The notes beneath the pieces are model-generated. The model ran no database searches. It had not been told where the DNA came from and saw only the letters and a program-made list of their open reading frames with translations. A stretch of DNA of 55,833 bases, from assembly GCA_019745275.1 (NCBI GenBank), contig JAIETJ010000072.1:1-55833 (forward strand). Direction: 5' to 3'. Both the position numbers and the translations under genes were made by a program. Below, in pieces: positions 14,908 to 25,261 of the stretch. This stretch comes from Pseudomonadaceae bacterium (GTDB taxonomy: Bacteria > Pseudomonadota > Gammaproteobacteria > Pseudomonadales > Pseudomonadaceae). Numbering within the stretch: the first letter of the stretch is position 1; each line of letters begins with the position of its first letter.

Positions 14908-17757
14908 TTAGAGATTAGCGATCTTTTCGCGTTGCTCGACCAACTTGCTCAAGGCTTGTTCGGCCTCGGCCAGTTTGGCGCGCTCTTTATCGAGCACCTC
15001 GGCGGGGGCCTTGGCGACGAAACCTTGGTTGCCGAGTTTGCCACCGACCCGCTGAACCTCACCTGTCAGGCGCTGGATTTCTTTGTCCAGGCGCGCCAGT
15101 TCGGCGTCTTTGTCGATTAGCCCAGCCATTGGCACCAGTACTTGCATGTCGCCGACCAAGGCGGTGGCCGACATAGGGGCAACCTCGTCCGCCGCCAAGA
15201 TGCGTACCGATTCCAGCTTGGCCAGTTTGCTCAGCAGCGGCGCGTTGTCGTCGAGGCGGCGCAAGTCTTCCGCGTTGGCGTTCTGTACGATGATGTCGAT
15301 GCGCTTAGCCATGGAGATTTTCATTTCGCCACGGATCTGCCGCAGGCCGAGCATCAGGGCTTTCACCCACTCGATATCGGCTTCGGCGGCTGCATCAATG
15401 CGCGACTCATTGGCCACTGGCCACGGCTGCAGCATGATGGTTTCACCGGCAACGCCAGCCTGCGCCTTGATCCGCTGCCAAATTTCTTCGGTGATAAACG
15501 GCATAAACGGGTGGGCCAGACGCAGGGTTACTTCCAGCACACGGATCAGCGTGCGGCGAGTGCCGCGCTGGCGCTCGACGCTGGCAGTCTCATCCCACAA
15601 TACCGGCTTAACCAACTCCAAGTACCAAGCGCAGTATTCGTCCCAGATAAACTCGTAGAGGGCTTGGGCGGCGAGGTCGAAGCGGAAGTTGTCCAGCTGA
15701 CGAGTGACTTCCTGCTCGGTGCGTTGCAGTGCCGAGATGATCCAGCGGTCGACTGAGGACAGCTCAACCGCTTGATCATTGACTCCACAGTCTTGGTTGT
15801 CAGTGTTCTCGATGACGAAGTTGGCGGCGTTCCACAGCTTGTTGCAGAAGTTGCGGTAACCCTCGACGCGGCCCATGTCGAACTTGATGTCGCGGCCAGT
15901 GGAGGCCAGCGAACAGAAGGTGAAGCGCAGGGCGTCGGTGCCGTAGCTGGCGATGCCTTCCGGGAACTCGGCGCGGGTTTGCTTGGCGATTTTCTCAGCC
16001 ATTTTCGGCTGCATCAGGCCGCCGGTGCGTTTTTCCAGCAGGGCGTCTAACTCGATGCCGTCGATCAAGTCGAGCGGGTCGAGCACGTTGCCCTTGGACT
16101 TGGACATTTTCTGCCCTTGGCCGTCGCGTACCAAACCATGCACATACACGGTCTTGAACGGTACTTGGGCGCTGCCGTCGTCATTCTTCACCAGATGCAG
16201 GGTCAGCATGATCATCCGTGCGACCCAGAAAAAGATGATGTCAAAGCCGGTGACCAACACGTCGGTTGGGTGGAAGGTTTTCAGCGCGGCGGTTTGCTCC
16301 GGCCAACCGAGGGTCGAGAAGGTCCACAACCCGGAGCTGAACCAGGTGTCGAGTACGTCTTCGTCTTGGCGTAGCGGCTGGTCGCCGAGGTTGTGCTTGG
16401 CGCGCACTTCGGCTTCGTCGCGGCCGACATACACCTGCCCGGCCTCGTCGTACCAGGCTGGAATGCGGTGGCCCCACCAGAGTTGCCGGCTGATGCACCA
16501 GTCTTGGATGTCGCGCATCCAGCTGAAGTACATGTTCTCGTATTGCTTGGGCACGAACTGAATGTCGCCATTTTCCACGGCGGCGATGGCCGGCTCGGCC
16601 AGCGGCTTGGTGGAGACGTACCACTGATCGGTCAGCCATGGCTCGATGATGGTGCCGGAGCGATCGCCTTTCGGCACTTTCAGGGCGTGGTCTTCGATTT
16701 TTTCCAGCAAGCCGGCGGCATCGAAGGCGGCAACGATTTGCTTGCGCGCTTCGAAACGATCCAAACCGGCGTATTGCGCGGGCAGGCTGCCGTCGATGTC
16801 GTTATTGACGCTGCCGTTGAAGTTGAAAATCTGCGCGTTAGCTAAGACTGCGGCGTTTTTGTCGAAGATGTTAAACAGCGGCAGGTTGTGGCGTTTGCCA
16901 ACTTCGTAGTCGTTAAAGTCGTGGGCTGGGGTGATTTTCACGCAGCCGGTGCCGAACGCTGGGTCGCAATAATCGTCGGCAATAATCGGAATGCGTCGGC
17001 CCACCAGCGGCAGGTCGATGAAGCTGCCGATCAGCGCTTGATAGCGCTCGTCATGCGGGTTCACCGCGACGGCCGAGTCGCCGAGCATGGTTTCTGGACG
17101 GGTGGTGGCGACCACCAAGTAGTTCAGGCCGTCGACGGTTTTGCCGCCGTCCGCCAGCGGATAACGCAGGTTCCACAGGCTGCCTTTCTCGTCGTGGTTT
17201 TCCACTTCCAGATCAGAAATGGCGGTGTGCAGCTTGGTGTCCCAGTTGACCAAACGCTTGCCACGGTAGATCAGGCCGTCTTCATGCAGGCGCACGAAGG
17301 CTTCTTTAACCGACTCGGACAGGCCGTCGTCCATGGTGAAGCGCTCGCGGCTCCAGTCTACCGAGCTGCCCAGACGGCGGATCTGCCGGGTGATGGTGCC
17401 GCCGGATTCTTCCTTCCATTCCCAGACTTTCTCGAGGAACTTCTCACGACCGAGGTCGTGGCGGCTGATGCCGTCGGCGCTCAGTTGGCGTTCAACCACC
17501 ATCTGGGTGGCGATGCCCGCGTGGTCGGTGCCCGGTTGCCAGAGGGTGTTGCGGCCTTGCATGCGGCGAAAGCGGATCAGCGCGTCCATGATCGCGTTAT
17601 TGAAACCGTGGCCCATGTGCAGGCTGCCGGTGACGTTCGGCGGCGGGATCATGATGGTGTAGGAGTCGCCAGCGCCTTGCGGGGCGAAATAGTTATTGGC
17701 CTCCCAAGTTTGGTACCAGGAAGTTTCAATGGCGTGCGGCTGGTAGGTCTTGTCCAT
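14908..17757 (-). CDS. valS: Valyl-tRNA synthetase
   Basis: A 949-residue class I aminoacyl-tRNA synthetase that charges tRNA-Val and edits mischarged Thr. The HIGH-type motif is in [15 protein letters not shown] near residue 40, the CP1 editing domain follows ([13 protein letters not shown], about 225-240), and the KMSKS loop is in [16 protein letters not shown] near residue 550. The C-terminal coiled-coil arm (last 65 residues, [18 protein letters not shown]) is complete. It is transcribed in the same direction as the unknown gene, holC and pepA, but a 180-base gap separates it from them. Confidence 0.97.
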   Translation of the reverse strand: MDKTYQPHAIETSWYQTWEANNYFAPQGAGDSYTIMIPPPNVTGSLHMGHGFNNAIMDALIRFRRMQGRNTLWQPGTDHAGIATQMVVERQLSADGISRHDLGREKFLEKVWEWKEESGGTITRQIRRLGSSVDWSRERFTMDDGLSESVKEAFVRLHEDGLIYRGKRLVNWDTKLHTAISDLEVENHDEKGSLWNLRYPLADGGKTVDGLNYLVVATTRPETMLGDSAVAVNPHDERYQALIGSFIDLPLVGRRIPIIADDYCDPAFGTGCVKITPAHDFNDYEVGKRHNLPLFNIFDKNAAVLANAQIFNFNGSVNNDIDGSLPAQYAGLDRFEARKQIVAAFDAAGLLEKIEDHALKVPKGDRSGTIIEPWLTDQWYVSTKPLAEPAIAAVENGDIQFVPKQYENMYFSWMRDIQDWCISRQLWWGHRIPAWYDEAGQVYVGRDEAEVRAKHNLGDQPLRQDEDVLDTWFSSGLWTFSTLGWPEQTAALKTFHPTDVLVTGFDIIFFWVARMIMLTLHLVKNDDGSAQVPFKTVYVHGLVRDGQGQKMSKSKGNVLDPLDLIDGIELDALLEKRTGGLMQPKMAEKIAKQTRAEFPEGIASYGTDALRFTFCSLASTGRDIKFDMGRVEGYRNFCNKLWNAANFVIENTDNQDCGVNDQAVELSSVDRWIISALQRTEQEVTRQLDNFRFDLAAQALYEFIWDEYCAWYLELVKPVLWDETASVERQRGTRRTLIRVLEVTLRLAHPFMPFITEEIWQRIKAQAGVAGETIMLQPWPVANESRIDAAAEADIEWVKALMLGLRQIRGEMKISMAKRIDIIVQNANAEDLRRLDDNAPLLSKLAKLESVRILAADEVAPMSATALVGDMQVLVPMAGLIDKDAELARLDKEIQRLTGEVQRVGGKLGNQGFVAKAPAEVLDKERAKLAEAEQALSKLVEQREKIANL

Positions 17758-17937
17758 GCGCTGGAGCCCCTGTCGGTGTTCGGAAAAGCCGAGCAGTATA
17801 ACGGCAAAGCAGTGCCTTGAGCGCGACGCGGCGGCAGAAGCTGTAGCGCTGAAGTAGGAAATGGCGAGTGGGGAATGATAGGTGTGGGCGGCTGTAGGCT
17901 GGTCTTCTGAGCGCAGCGAAGAGGCCGGCGGGGCCTG

Positions 17938-18453
17938 CTAGCGCTTACGTTGGTTAAGCAGCAAGGTCAGTTGCAGGTCGAGGCGGCGCTTTAATTCAGC
18001 TTCGATCTGCGGCACGAAGTCGTCGATTACGTCTTGCAACATCAGTTGCGCGGCCGTGCGCAGTTCACGGTCGAGCCGGCTGAGTTCGAGTGCTGCGGGG
18101 TGTAAATTGAGTTGCAAGTGTTCGCCGATGGCAGTTTGTACGGCGCTGGTTGGCTTGCTTGGCGTCGCTTGGATGGTGGGCGCTGGCGTTGCTGCGGGCG
18201 CTGGCGCTGGCGCACTCGCCAAGGGTGCGGCGGCGGGTGCGCGGCTTGCGGGCACGCTGCTGGGCACGGGGCGCCGGCCTAAGGGTGCGCCGAGGTCGGC
18301 AGGATCGACGATCTCGTCCAGTAACGGGATCGAGCTGGGATCGAACAGCTCGGTCAGCAGTGGCGGCTCAATTGGGCTTTGTTCGAGCAATTGACGGATC
18401 GACTCAAGGTCGTTCAGCAGGTTGCTCGGTTTGCCGGGTTGTTCGCTATCCAT
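17938..18453 (-). CDS. Conserved protein of unknown function between holC and valS
   Basis: A 171-residue acidic protein with no domain I can name. The N-terminal 55 residues are rich in short acidic-hydrophobic motifs (LLNDLESIRQLLEQ, PLLTELFDP, IPLLDEIVDP), the middle is an Ala/Pro-rich flexible linker (about residues 65-105), and the C-terminal 55 residues look helical and amphipathic (LDRELRTAAQLMLQDVIDD, IEAELKRRLDLQLTLLL). It lies nine bases after holC on the same strand, so it is almost certainly in the pepA-holC operon. A gene sits at this place in other pseudomonads too, as I recall. The layout suits an adaptor or scaffold, but that is inference. Confidence 0.8.
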   Translation of the reverse strand: MDSEQPGKPSNLLNDLESIRQLLEQSPIEPPLLTELFDPSSIPLLDEIVDPADLGAPLGRRPVPSSVPASRAPAAAPLASAPAPAPAATPAPTIQATPSKPTSAVQTAIGEHLQLNLHPAALELSRLDRELRTAAQLMLQDVIDDFVPQIEAELKRRLDLQLTLLLNQRKR

Positions 18454-18462
18454 AGGGCAGGG

Positions 18463-20456
<1,994 letters not shown>

Positions 20457-20504
20457 CTAGTTTGAGCGTAGCCACCTGAGCCTGACAACCCTGGAGTGTC
20501 TGGT

Positions 20505-21626
20505 TTGATCGTCTTCCGTTACTTATCCCGTGAACTGTTAATGACTACCAGCGCCGTAAGTGCGGTGCTGTTAGTCATTATTATGAGTGGGCGCTTTATT
20601 AAGTACCTGGCCCAAGCCGCCGAAGGGCGCCTCGACCACACGGTGCTGTTTTTGATCATGGGTTACAAGCTGCCGAGTTTTTTGCAGCTGATTTTGCCCC
20701 TCGGCCTGTTTCTTGGGGTGCTATTAGCTTACGGGCGGCTGTATCTGGAAAGTGAAATGACCGTGTTGTCGTCTGCAGGCATGAGCCAGCAGCGATTGGC
20801 CGGCTACACCTTGGTGTCGGCCGCCGGCGTGGCCTGCTTGGTAGCGTGGATGAGTTTGGGGTTGGCGCCGCAAGGCTCAACCGAAGTGGCGCGGATTCTT
20901 AACAAGCAAGCGGCCATGACCGAGTTTGACACCCTTGAAGCCGGACGTTTTCAGTCGATTCGTAAAGGCACTCGAGTGACCTACACCGAGCAGTTAAGCG
21001 AAGGCCGTAGCCAGCTGTCGGGAGTGTTCATCTCGGATAAGCGCGAGACCAAGCCGGGCAGCAAATCTGCCGGTATCAGTGTTTTGGTGGCTGAGAAAGG
21101 CCATCAAGAAATTCAAGCTGACGGCAGCCGCTATCTGGTGCTGCAAAACGGCTATCGCTATGACGGCACTCCGGGGCAAGCCGATTATCGCAAGATCGAG
21201 TATGCAACCTACGGTGTGCTGCTGCCTAAACCAGCGGTCAGCGAAGTGATTGGCGAGCGTGAGGCCGTGCCGACCCGCGACTTGATTGGCAGCACGGATT
21301 TAGTTGACCGAGCGGAACTGCAGTGGCGCTTGTCGATTCCCGTGTTGGTGTTTGTGGTGGCGCTGCTGGCAGTGCCGCTGTCGCGAGTTAATCCGCGCCA
21401 AGGACGGTTCCTAAAACTGTTGCCGGCAATCCTAATCTACATGAGCTATTTAGCCTTGTTGGTGGCCGCCCGTGGCGCGCTGGACAAGGGAAAAATCCCT
21501 GAGCAGATAGGTTTGTGGGGCGTGCATGGGGTGTTTCTAAGTTTGGCTTTAGTGTTGCTGTACTGGGAGCCGCTGCGGCTTAAATGGGCCGCGCGCCGCG
21601 CCGTGTCGGGGGTGATCCATGGTTAA
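20505..21626 (+). CDS. lptF: LPS export ABC transporter permease LptF
   Basis: A 373-residue inner-membrane permease of the LptB2FG complex, which extracts lipopolysaccharide and passes it to LptC. It has three N-terminal membrane helices (IVFRYLSRELLMTT, LPSFLQLILPLGLFLGVLLAYGRLYLESEMTVL), a periplasmic jellyroll, and three C-terminal helices. The start is TTG at 20505, giving MIVFRY, with GGAG at 20493-20496 eight bases upstream; an in-frame GTG at 20496 overlaps this site. It overlaps lptG by eight bases. Confidence 0.93.
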   Translation: MIVFRYLSRELLMTTSAVSAVLLVIIMSGRFIKYLAQAAEGRLDHTVLFLIMGYKLPSFLQLILPLGLFLGVLLAYGRLYLESEMTVLSSAGMSQQRLAGYTLVSAAGVACLVAWMSLGLAPQGSTEVARILNKQAAMTEFDTLEAGRFQSIRKGTRVTYTEQLSEGRSQLSGVFISDKRETKPGSKSAGISVLVAEKGHQEIQADGSRYLVLQNGYRYDGTPGQADYRKIEYATYGVLLPKPAVSEVIGEREAVPTRDLIGSTDLVDRAELQWRLSIPVLVFVVALLAVPLSRVNPRQGRFLKLLPAILIYMSYLALLVAARGALDKGKIPEQIGLWGVHGVFLSLALVLLYWEPLRLKWAARRAVSGVIHG

Positions 21627-22680
21627 GTTGGATCGTTACATCGGCACCAGTGTGTTTTTCGCCATTCTGGCAGTGCTGGGCATTATCGTCAGCCTGTCGC
21701 TGTTGTTTTCCTATATCGACGAGTTGGGTGATCTAAGCGAATCTTATGGTTTGCTTGAGGCGGCTGTGTGGGTGCTGCTGACGGTGCCGCGGCGCATCTA
21801 TGAAATGCTGCCGATGGCGGCCTTAATTGGCTGCTTGATTGGTTTAGGTACTCTGGCCAGCAATAGCGAGTTGACCATTATGCGCGCGGCTGGCGTATCG
21901 GTTGGGCGGATCGTCTGGGCGGTGATGAAACCGATGTTGGTGTTGATGCTGTTAGGCCTTCTGGTCGGTGAGTACCTAGCCCCTTGGAGCGAAAATCTAG
22001 CCCAAGCCAATCGTGCTACGGCGCAGGGTGGCGGTGAGGCGCAAAGCGCCAAGCGCGGTTTGTGGCATCGGCAAGGGGATGAGTTTATTCATATCAATGC
22101 CGTGCAGCCGAACGGGGTATTGCTCGGTGTGACGCGTTATCAGTTTGATCAGCAGCGCAGCATGTTATCCGCCAGCTTTGCCAGGCGCGCCCTGTATCAG
22201 GGTGATCACTGGCAGCTAGAAGACGTGGCCACCACGCTGTTGCATGAGCGTTCCAGCGAGGTGGTTAACAGTCCAAGCGAGCGCTGGAATGTGCAGCTCA
22301 GCCCGCAATTACTCAACACCGTGGTGCTGGAGCCGGAGGCCCTGTCGATGACCGGTTTGTGGAGTTATATCCACTATCTGGCCGATCAAGGCCTGGCCAA
22401 TGGCCGTTACTGGTTAGCCTTTTGGAATAAGGTGCTGCAGCCTTTAGTGACCGCCGCATTAGTGCTGATGGCGATTTCCTTTATCTTTGGTCCATTGCGC
22501 TCGGTGACCCTCGGTCAGCGGGTGTTTACCGGGGTATTGGTGGGCTTTGTGTTTCGTATCGTGCAAGACCTGCTGGGGCCATCGAGCTTGGTGTTTGGCT
22601 TTACACCGCTAATCGCAGTGCTATTACCCGCTGGCGTTTGCGCCTTGGCGGGGCTGTGGTTGTTACGTCGCGCCGGTTAA
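21619..22680 (+). CDS. lptG: LPS export ABC transporter permease LptG
   Basis: A 353-residue partner of LptF. Diagnostic segments are MVKLDRYIGTSVFFAILAVLGI, VPRRIYEMLPMAALIGCLIGLGTLASNSELTIMRAAGVS, a periplasmic domain around residues 120-260, and the C-terminal helices (VTLGQRVFTGVLVGFVFRI). The gene starts within the end of lptF and ends just before a strong bidirectional terminator. Confidence 0.95.
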   Translation: MVKLDRYIGTSVFFAILAVLGIIVSLSLLFSYIDELGDLSESYGLLEAAVWVLLTVPRRIYEMLPMAALIGCLIGLGTLASNSELTIMRAAGVSVGRIVWAVMKPMLVLMLLGLLVGEYLAPWSENLAQANRATAQGGGEAQSAKRGLWHRQGDEFIHINAVQPNGVLLGVTRYQFDQQRSMLSASFARRALYQGDHWQLEDVATTLLHERSSEVVNSPSERWNVQLSPQLLNTVVLEPEALSMTGLWSYIHYLADQGLANGRYWLAFWNKVLQPLVTAALVLMAISFIFGPLRSVTLGQRVFTGVLVGFVFRIVQDLLGPSSLVFGFTPLIAVLLPAGVCALAGLWLLRRAG

Positions 22681-22697
22681 TTTGGTTGGTTACTCAT

Positions 22698-22736
22698 GCA
22701 TAAAAAAGCCGGCATTTTCAGCCGGCTTTTTTATGC
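22698..22736. terminator. Bidirectional Rho-independent terminator
   Basis: A perfect 16-bp inverted repeat (22698-22713 with 22721-22736) with core AAAAAAGCCGGC and a 7-base loop. It has U-runs in both directions and serves lptG on the plus strand and the RDD gene on the minus strand. Confidence 0.93.
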
Positions 22737-22737
22737 G

Positions 22738-23232
22738 CTATCGATTATGGGTTTGTTTTGGCAGTTGGACGGTGCAACTGCCTGAGTAGATGTCGTGCCA
22801 GCTGCGTTTTTGTTTGTCGAACAGTACCCACCAAAAGCCTAGGCCGACACACAGGAACGAGATGATCGCCAGTAGAAAGCGCAGCAGCGCTTGCCACAGG
22901 TCAATCGCGCTGCCGTCGGCGTTTTGCACACGCACGCCCCAGACTTGCATGCCGAGGGTTTGTCCGTTGTGGGTCCAGAACTTGGCGAAGAACGCGAACA
23001 GGCTGAACAGCAGTAAGGTCGACAGCAGTGGATCGCCATCTAGGGCCCCGGAGTCGGAGAGTTGTTTGAGTTGCTCGCTACCATAAAAGCCGTTCAAGGC
23101 CAGTCGATAGAGCGAGGCAGTCACCACCAGCAAGGCCATGCAGAGTAGAAAGTCATAGAACATGGCGGCTAACCGACGGGGCAAACCGGCATACGGGAAT
23201 TCGCCTTGCGGGCGCAGAAGATGGGTCGACAT
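22738..23232 (-). CDS. RDD family membrane protein
   Basis: A 164-residue protein with the RDD family pattern: AGLPRRLAAMFYDFLLCMALLVVTA at the start (Arg and Asp positions of the name-giving motif), a second helix near residue 80, GQTLGMQVWGVRVQNADG, and a last helix before a KQKRSWHDIYSGSCTV end. Proteins of this family sit in the inner membrane; a few act as Na+/H+ antiporters but most are uncharacterised. It is convergent with lptG. Confidence 0.9.
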   Translation of the reverse strand: MSTHLLRPQGEFPYAGLPRRLAAMFYDFLLCMALLVVTASLYRLALNGFYGSEQLKQLSDSGALDGDPLLSTLLLFSLFAFFAKFWTHNGQTLGMQVWGVRVQNADGSAIDLWQALLRFLLAIISFLCVGLGFWWVLFDKQKRSWHDIYSGSCTVQLPKQTHNR

Positions 23233-23293
23233 AGTGAACTCGCAGCAAAGTAATGGCCGCGATTCTACGGGCTTGGGTCGACAAAATCATGCG

Positions 23294-23318
23294 CAAAAAA
23301 AGCCCCGGCAAGCGGGGC
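23294..23318 (-). terminator. Terminator of the Old Yellow Enzyme gene
   Basis: On the minus strand GCCCCG-CTTGC-CGGGGC (23302-23318) is followed by an uninterrupted T-run (23294-23301). It lies about 50 bases after the stop codon at 23370. Confidence 0.88.
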
Positions 23319-23369
23319 AAATATCTGGCGCACGGATTACGCCATGATTTTATCGGCTGAGATTCACCC

Positions 23370-24479
23370 TCATACCAGCTTCATCAGGGCCTCACGGCTA
23401 AACGGCAGAATATCTTGCTGGCGGCCGTCGCGTACCTTGATGGCCCAGTCGGGGTCGACCAGTAGAGCGCGGCCGACTGCCACCAGATCAAATTCTTGGT
23501 TATTCAAACGGGTCAGCAGTGCGCCAAGATCGGCTGGTTGGGCGACCTTGTCGGTGTTGACCATAAACTGCAGGAACTCGCCATCCAGGCCAACGCTGCC
23601 GACGGTGATGGTTGGTTTACCGGTCAGTTGACGGGTCCAGCCAGCCAAATTGAGGTCGGAACCTTCGAACTCAGGCTCCCAGAAGCGCCGAGTCGAACAG
23701 TGAAAAATATCCACGCCGGCGTCCGACAGCGGTTGCAGGAACTCGCCGAGCGCCTCAGGGCTTTGCACTAAGCGGGCGCTGTAGTCTTGCTGCTTCCACT
23801 GCGAGAACCGCAGGATGATCGGGAAGTCCGGGCCGACCGCGGCGCGCACCGCTTGGATCAGTTCGATGGCAAAGCGCGAGCGATTGGCCAAGCTGCCACC
23901 GTAGCCATCGGTGCGCTGGTTGCTGCCTTCCCAGAAAAATTGGTCGACCAAATAGCCGTGTGCACCGTGGATTTCCACGCCGTCCATGCCAATGCTTTGG
24001 GCGTCGCGGGCCGCTTGCGCGAAGGCGGCAATTACTTGGTCAATGTCGGCTTGGGTCATGCCATGCACGACTTCTTGGCCGTCTTTAAGTTTCTCCATTG
24101 GGCCGTAACCGGGCACGCTGGCATCTGGTTCGGTGCCGAGTTTACGTACGTTGCCCACGTGCCAAAGTTGCGGGACTATCTTGCCGCCTTCGGCGTGTAC
24201 CGCATCGACCACTTTTTTCCAGCCGAGCAAAGCATCTTCCCCGTAGAAACGCGGCACGTTCGGGTAGCCGTTGGCGGCTGGGTGGCCAACCGTGGTGCCC
24301 TCGGTGATGATCAGACCAACGCCGGCGGCAGCACGGCGGCGGTAGTATTCAATAACCTTGCTATTGGGCACGCCACCCGGTGAGAACGAACGGGTCATGG
24401 GTGCCATAACCACGCGGGTTGGCAGGGTTAGGTTGCCGAGGTGGAATGGCTTGAATAAGGCAGCTACTGGGGCAGTCAT
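23370..24479 (-). CDS. Old Yellow Enzyme-type NADH:flavin oxidoreductase
   Basis: A 369-residue FMN-dependent TIM-barrel ene-reductase that reduces electrophilic alkenes such as N-ethylmaleimide, or nitro-esters. Visible are LFKPFHLGNLTLPTRVVMAPMTRS, GLIITEGTTVGHPAANGYPNVP, the substrate-binding HGAHGYLVDQFFW (His-x2-His pair) and DGYGGSLANRSRF. A 14-bp operator copy sits 23-36 bases upstream of its ATG, and the neighbouring tetR gene has an identical copy, so the enzyme is most likely induced by reactive electrophiles through that regulator. Confidence 0.9.
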   Translation of the reverse strand: MTAPVAALFKPFHLGNLTLPTRVVMAPMTRSFSPGGVPNSKVIEYYRRRAAAGVGLIITEGTTVGHPAANGYPNVPRFYGEDALLGWKKVVDAVHAEGGKIVPQLWHVGNVRKLGTEPDASVPGYGPMEKLKDGQEVVHGMTQADIDQVIAAFAQAARDAQSIGMDGVEIHGAHGYLVDQFFWEGSNQRTDGYGGSLANRSRFAIELIQAVRAAVGPDFPIILRFSQWKQQDYSARLVQSPEALGEFLQPLSDAGVDIFHCSTRRFWEPEFEGSDLNLAGWTRQLTGKPTITVGSVGLDGEFLQFMVNTDKVAQPADLGALLTRLNNQEFDLVAVGRALLVDPDWAIKVRDGRQQDILPFSREALMKLV

Positions 24480-24501
24480 GCGGGCTCCTGTGGCCGGTCA
24501 G

Positions 24502-24515
24502 ATGACCGGTCGTCT
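24502..24515. promoter_or_regulatory. TetR operator copy 1 (upstream of the ene-reductase)
   Basis: ATGACCGGTCGTCT centres on the perfect palindrome GACCGGTC. The identical 14 bases occur at 25135-25148 in front of the TetR gene. A further CCGGTCA half-match lies just beside it at 24494-24500. Confidence 0.75.
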
Positions 24516-24532
24516 CGTTAATGGGTAAAAAA

Positions 24533-25123
24533 TTAAACCGCGAGCAGGCGCTCGAGGCGTAGGACAAAGTCTTCTACGGGCTGCGCTTGGCTGGCGACTT
24601 TCAAACGAGTTAGCACCCCTTGCCAGGCATTGGCGATAAAGCTGGCCAAGTTGCGGCAATCTTCGTCGGCCGCCAATTCGCCGGCTGCCTGCGCTTGTTC
24701 GAGGCAGCGCTGCAGAATCTGCGCCGACTGCTGAAAAATCCTCTCAACTTGTTCGCCAATCGCCGGGATTAGCTCGCTCATCTCAAAACTCAGGCTGCCT
24801 ATGAAGCAGTGATATTCCAGTCGTTGTTGTTGGCGAAAGTGCATCAGCAGGTCGTTGTAGTAAGCCAAGATGCGCGCGCGTGGGCTGAGTGCCGGGTTGC
24901 TTAAAGCTTCGCTGTAACGGGCCAAGCGCGGCTGATAAATAAAAATTAGGGCCTGCAGGGCGAAGTCTTCTTTGCTGGCGAAGTAGTGATAGAACGAGCC
25001 TTTAGGGATGCCCGCGGCCTGCACTATCTCTTGCACGCCGGTGCCGTGATAGCCGCGACGGGTCATTACCGCAGCGCCTTTGGCGAGGATCAGGTCACGT
25101 TTGTCGAGTCGGATAGTGTTCAT
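24533..25123 (-). CDS. TetR/AcrR-family transcriptional repressor
   Basis: A 196-residue TetR regulator with an N-terminal DNA-binding domain (RDLILAKGAAVMTRRGYHGTGVQEIVQAAGIPKGSFYHYFASKEDFALQ, residues about 9-60) and an all-helical effector domain. It lies immediately upstream of, and in the same direction as, the ene-reductase. Identical operator sequences lie before both genes. The pattern matches NemR-type electrophile sensors that control NemA; two Cys residues (about residues 103 and 152) are available for redox sensing. The sensing chemistry is inference. Confidence 0.9.
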   Translation of the reverse strand: MNTIRLDKRDLILAKGAAVMTRRGYHGTGVQEIVQAAGIPKGSFYHYFASKEDFALQALIFIYQPRLARYSEALSNPALSPRARILAYYNDLLMHFRQQQRLEYHCFIGSLSFEMSELIPAIGEQVERIFQQSAQILQRCLEQAQAAGELAADEDCRNLASFIANAWQGVLTRLKVASQAQPVEDFVLRLERLLAV

Positions 25124-25134
25124 GGAGTGAGCAT

Positions 25135-25148
25135 ATGACCGGTCGTCT
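25135..25148. promoter_or_regulatory. TetR operator copy 2 (autoregulatory)
   Basis: ATGACCGGTCGTCT, identical to 24502-24515, lies 12 bases before the start codon of the TetR gene. This suggests autorepression. Confidence 0.75.
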
Positions 25149-25261
25149 AGTCGGCCAACTACTATTGATTGTGCTGATGGAGGTGCATCTGGCGAGCGGG
25201 GTTTGGCTGTTGGTGCGGGCGTGTTACCGCTGCGCCGACCGTTGTCGGCGCAGCGGCTGGG

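Noticed and set aside
16888..17820. 310-codon plus-strand frame opposite valS
   Set aside because: Antisense shadow of valS with no recognisable domains.
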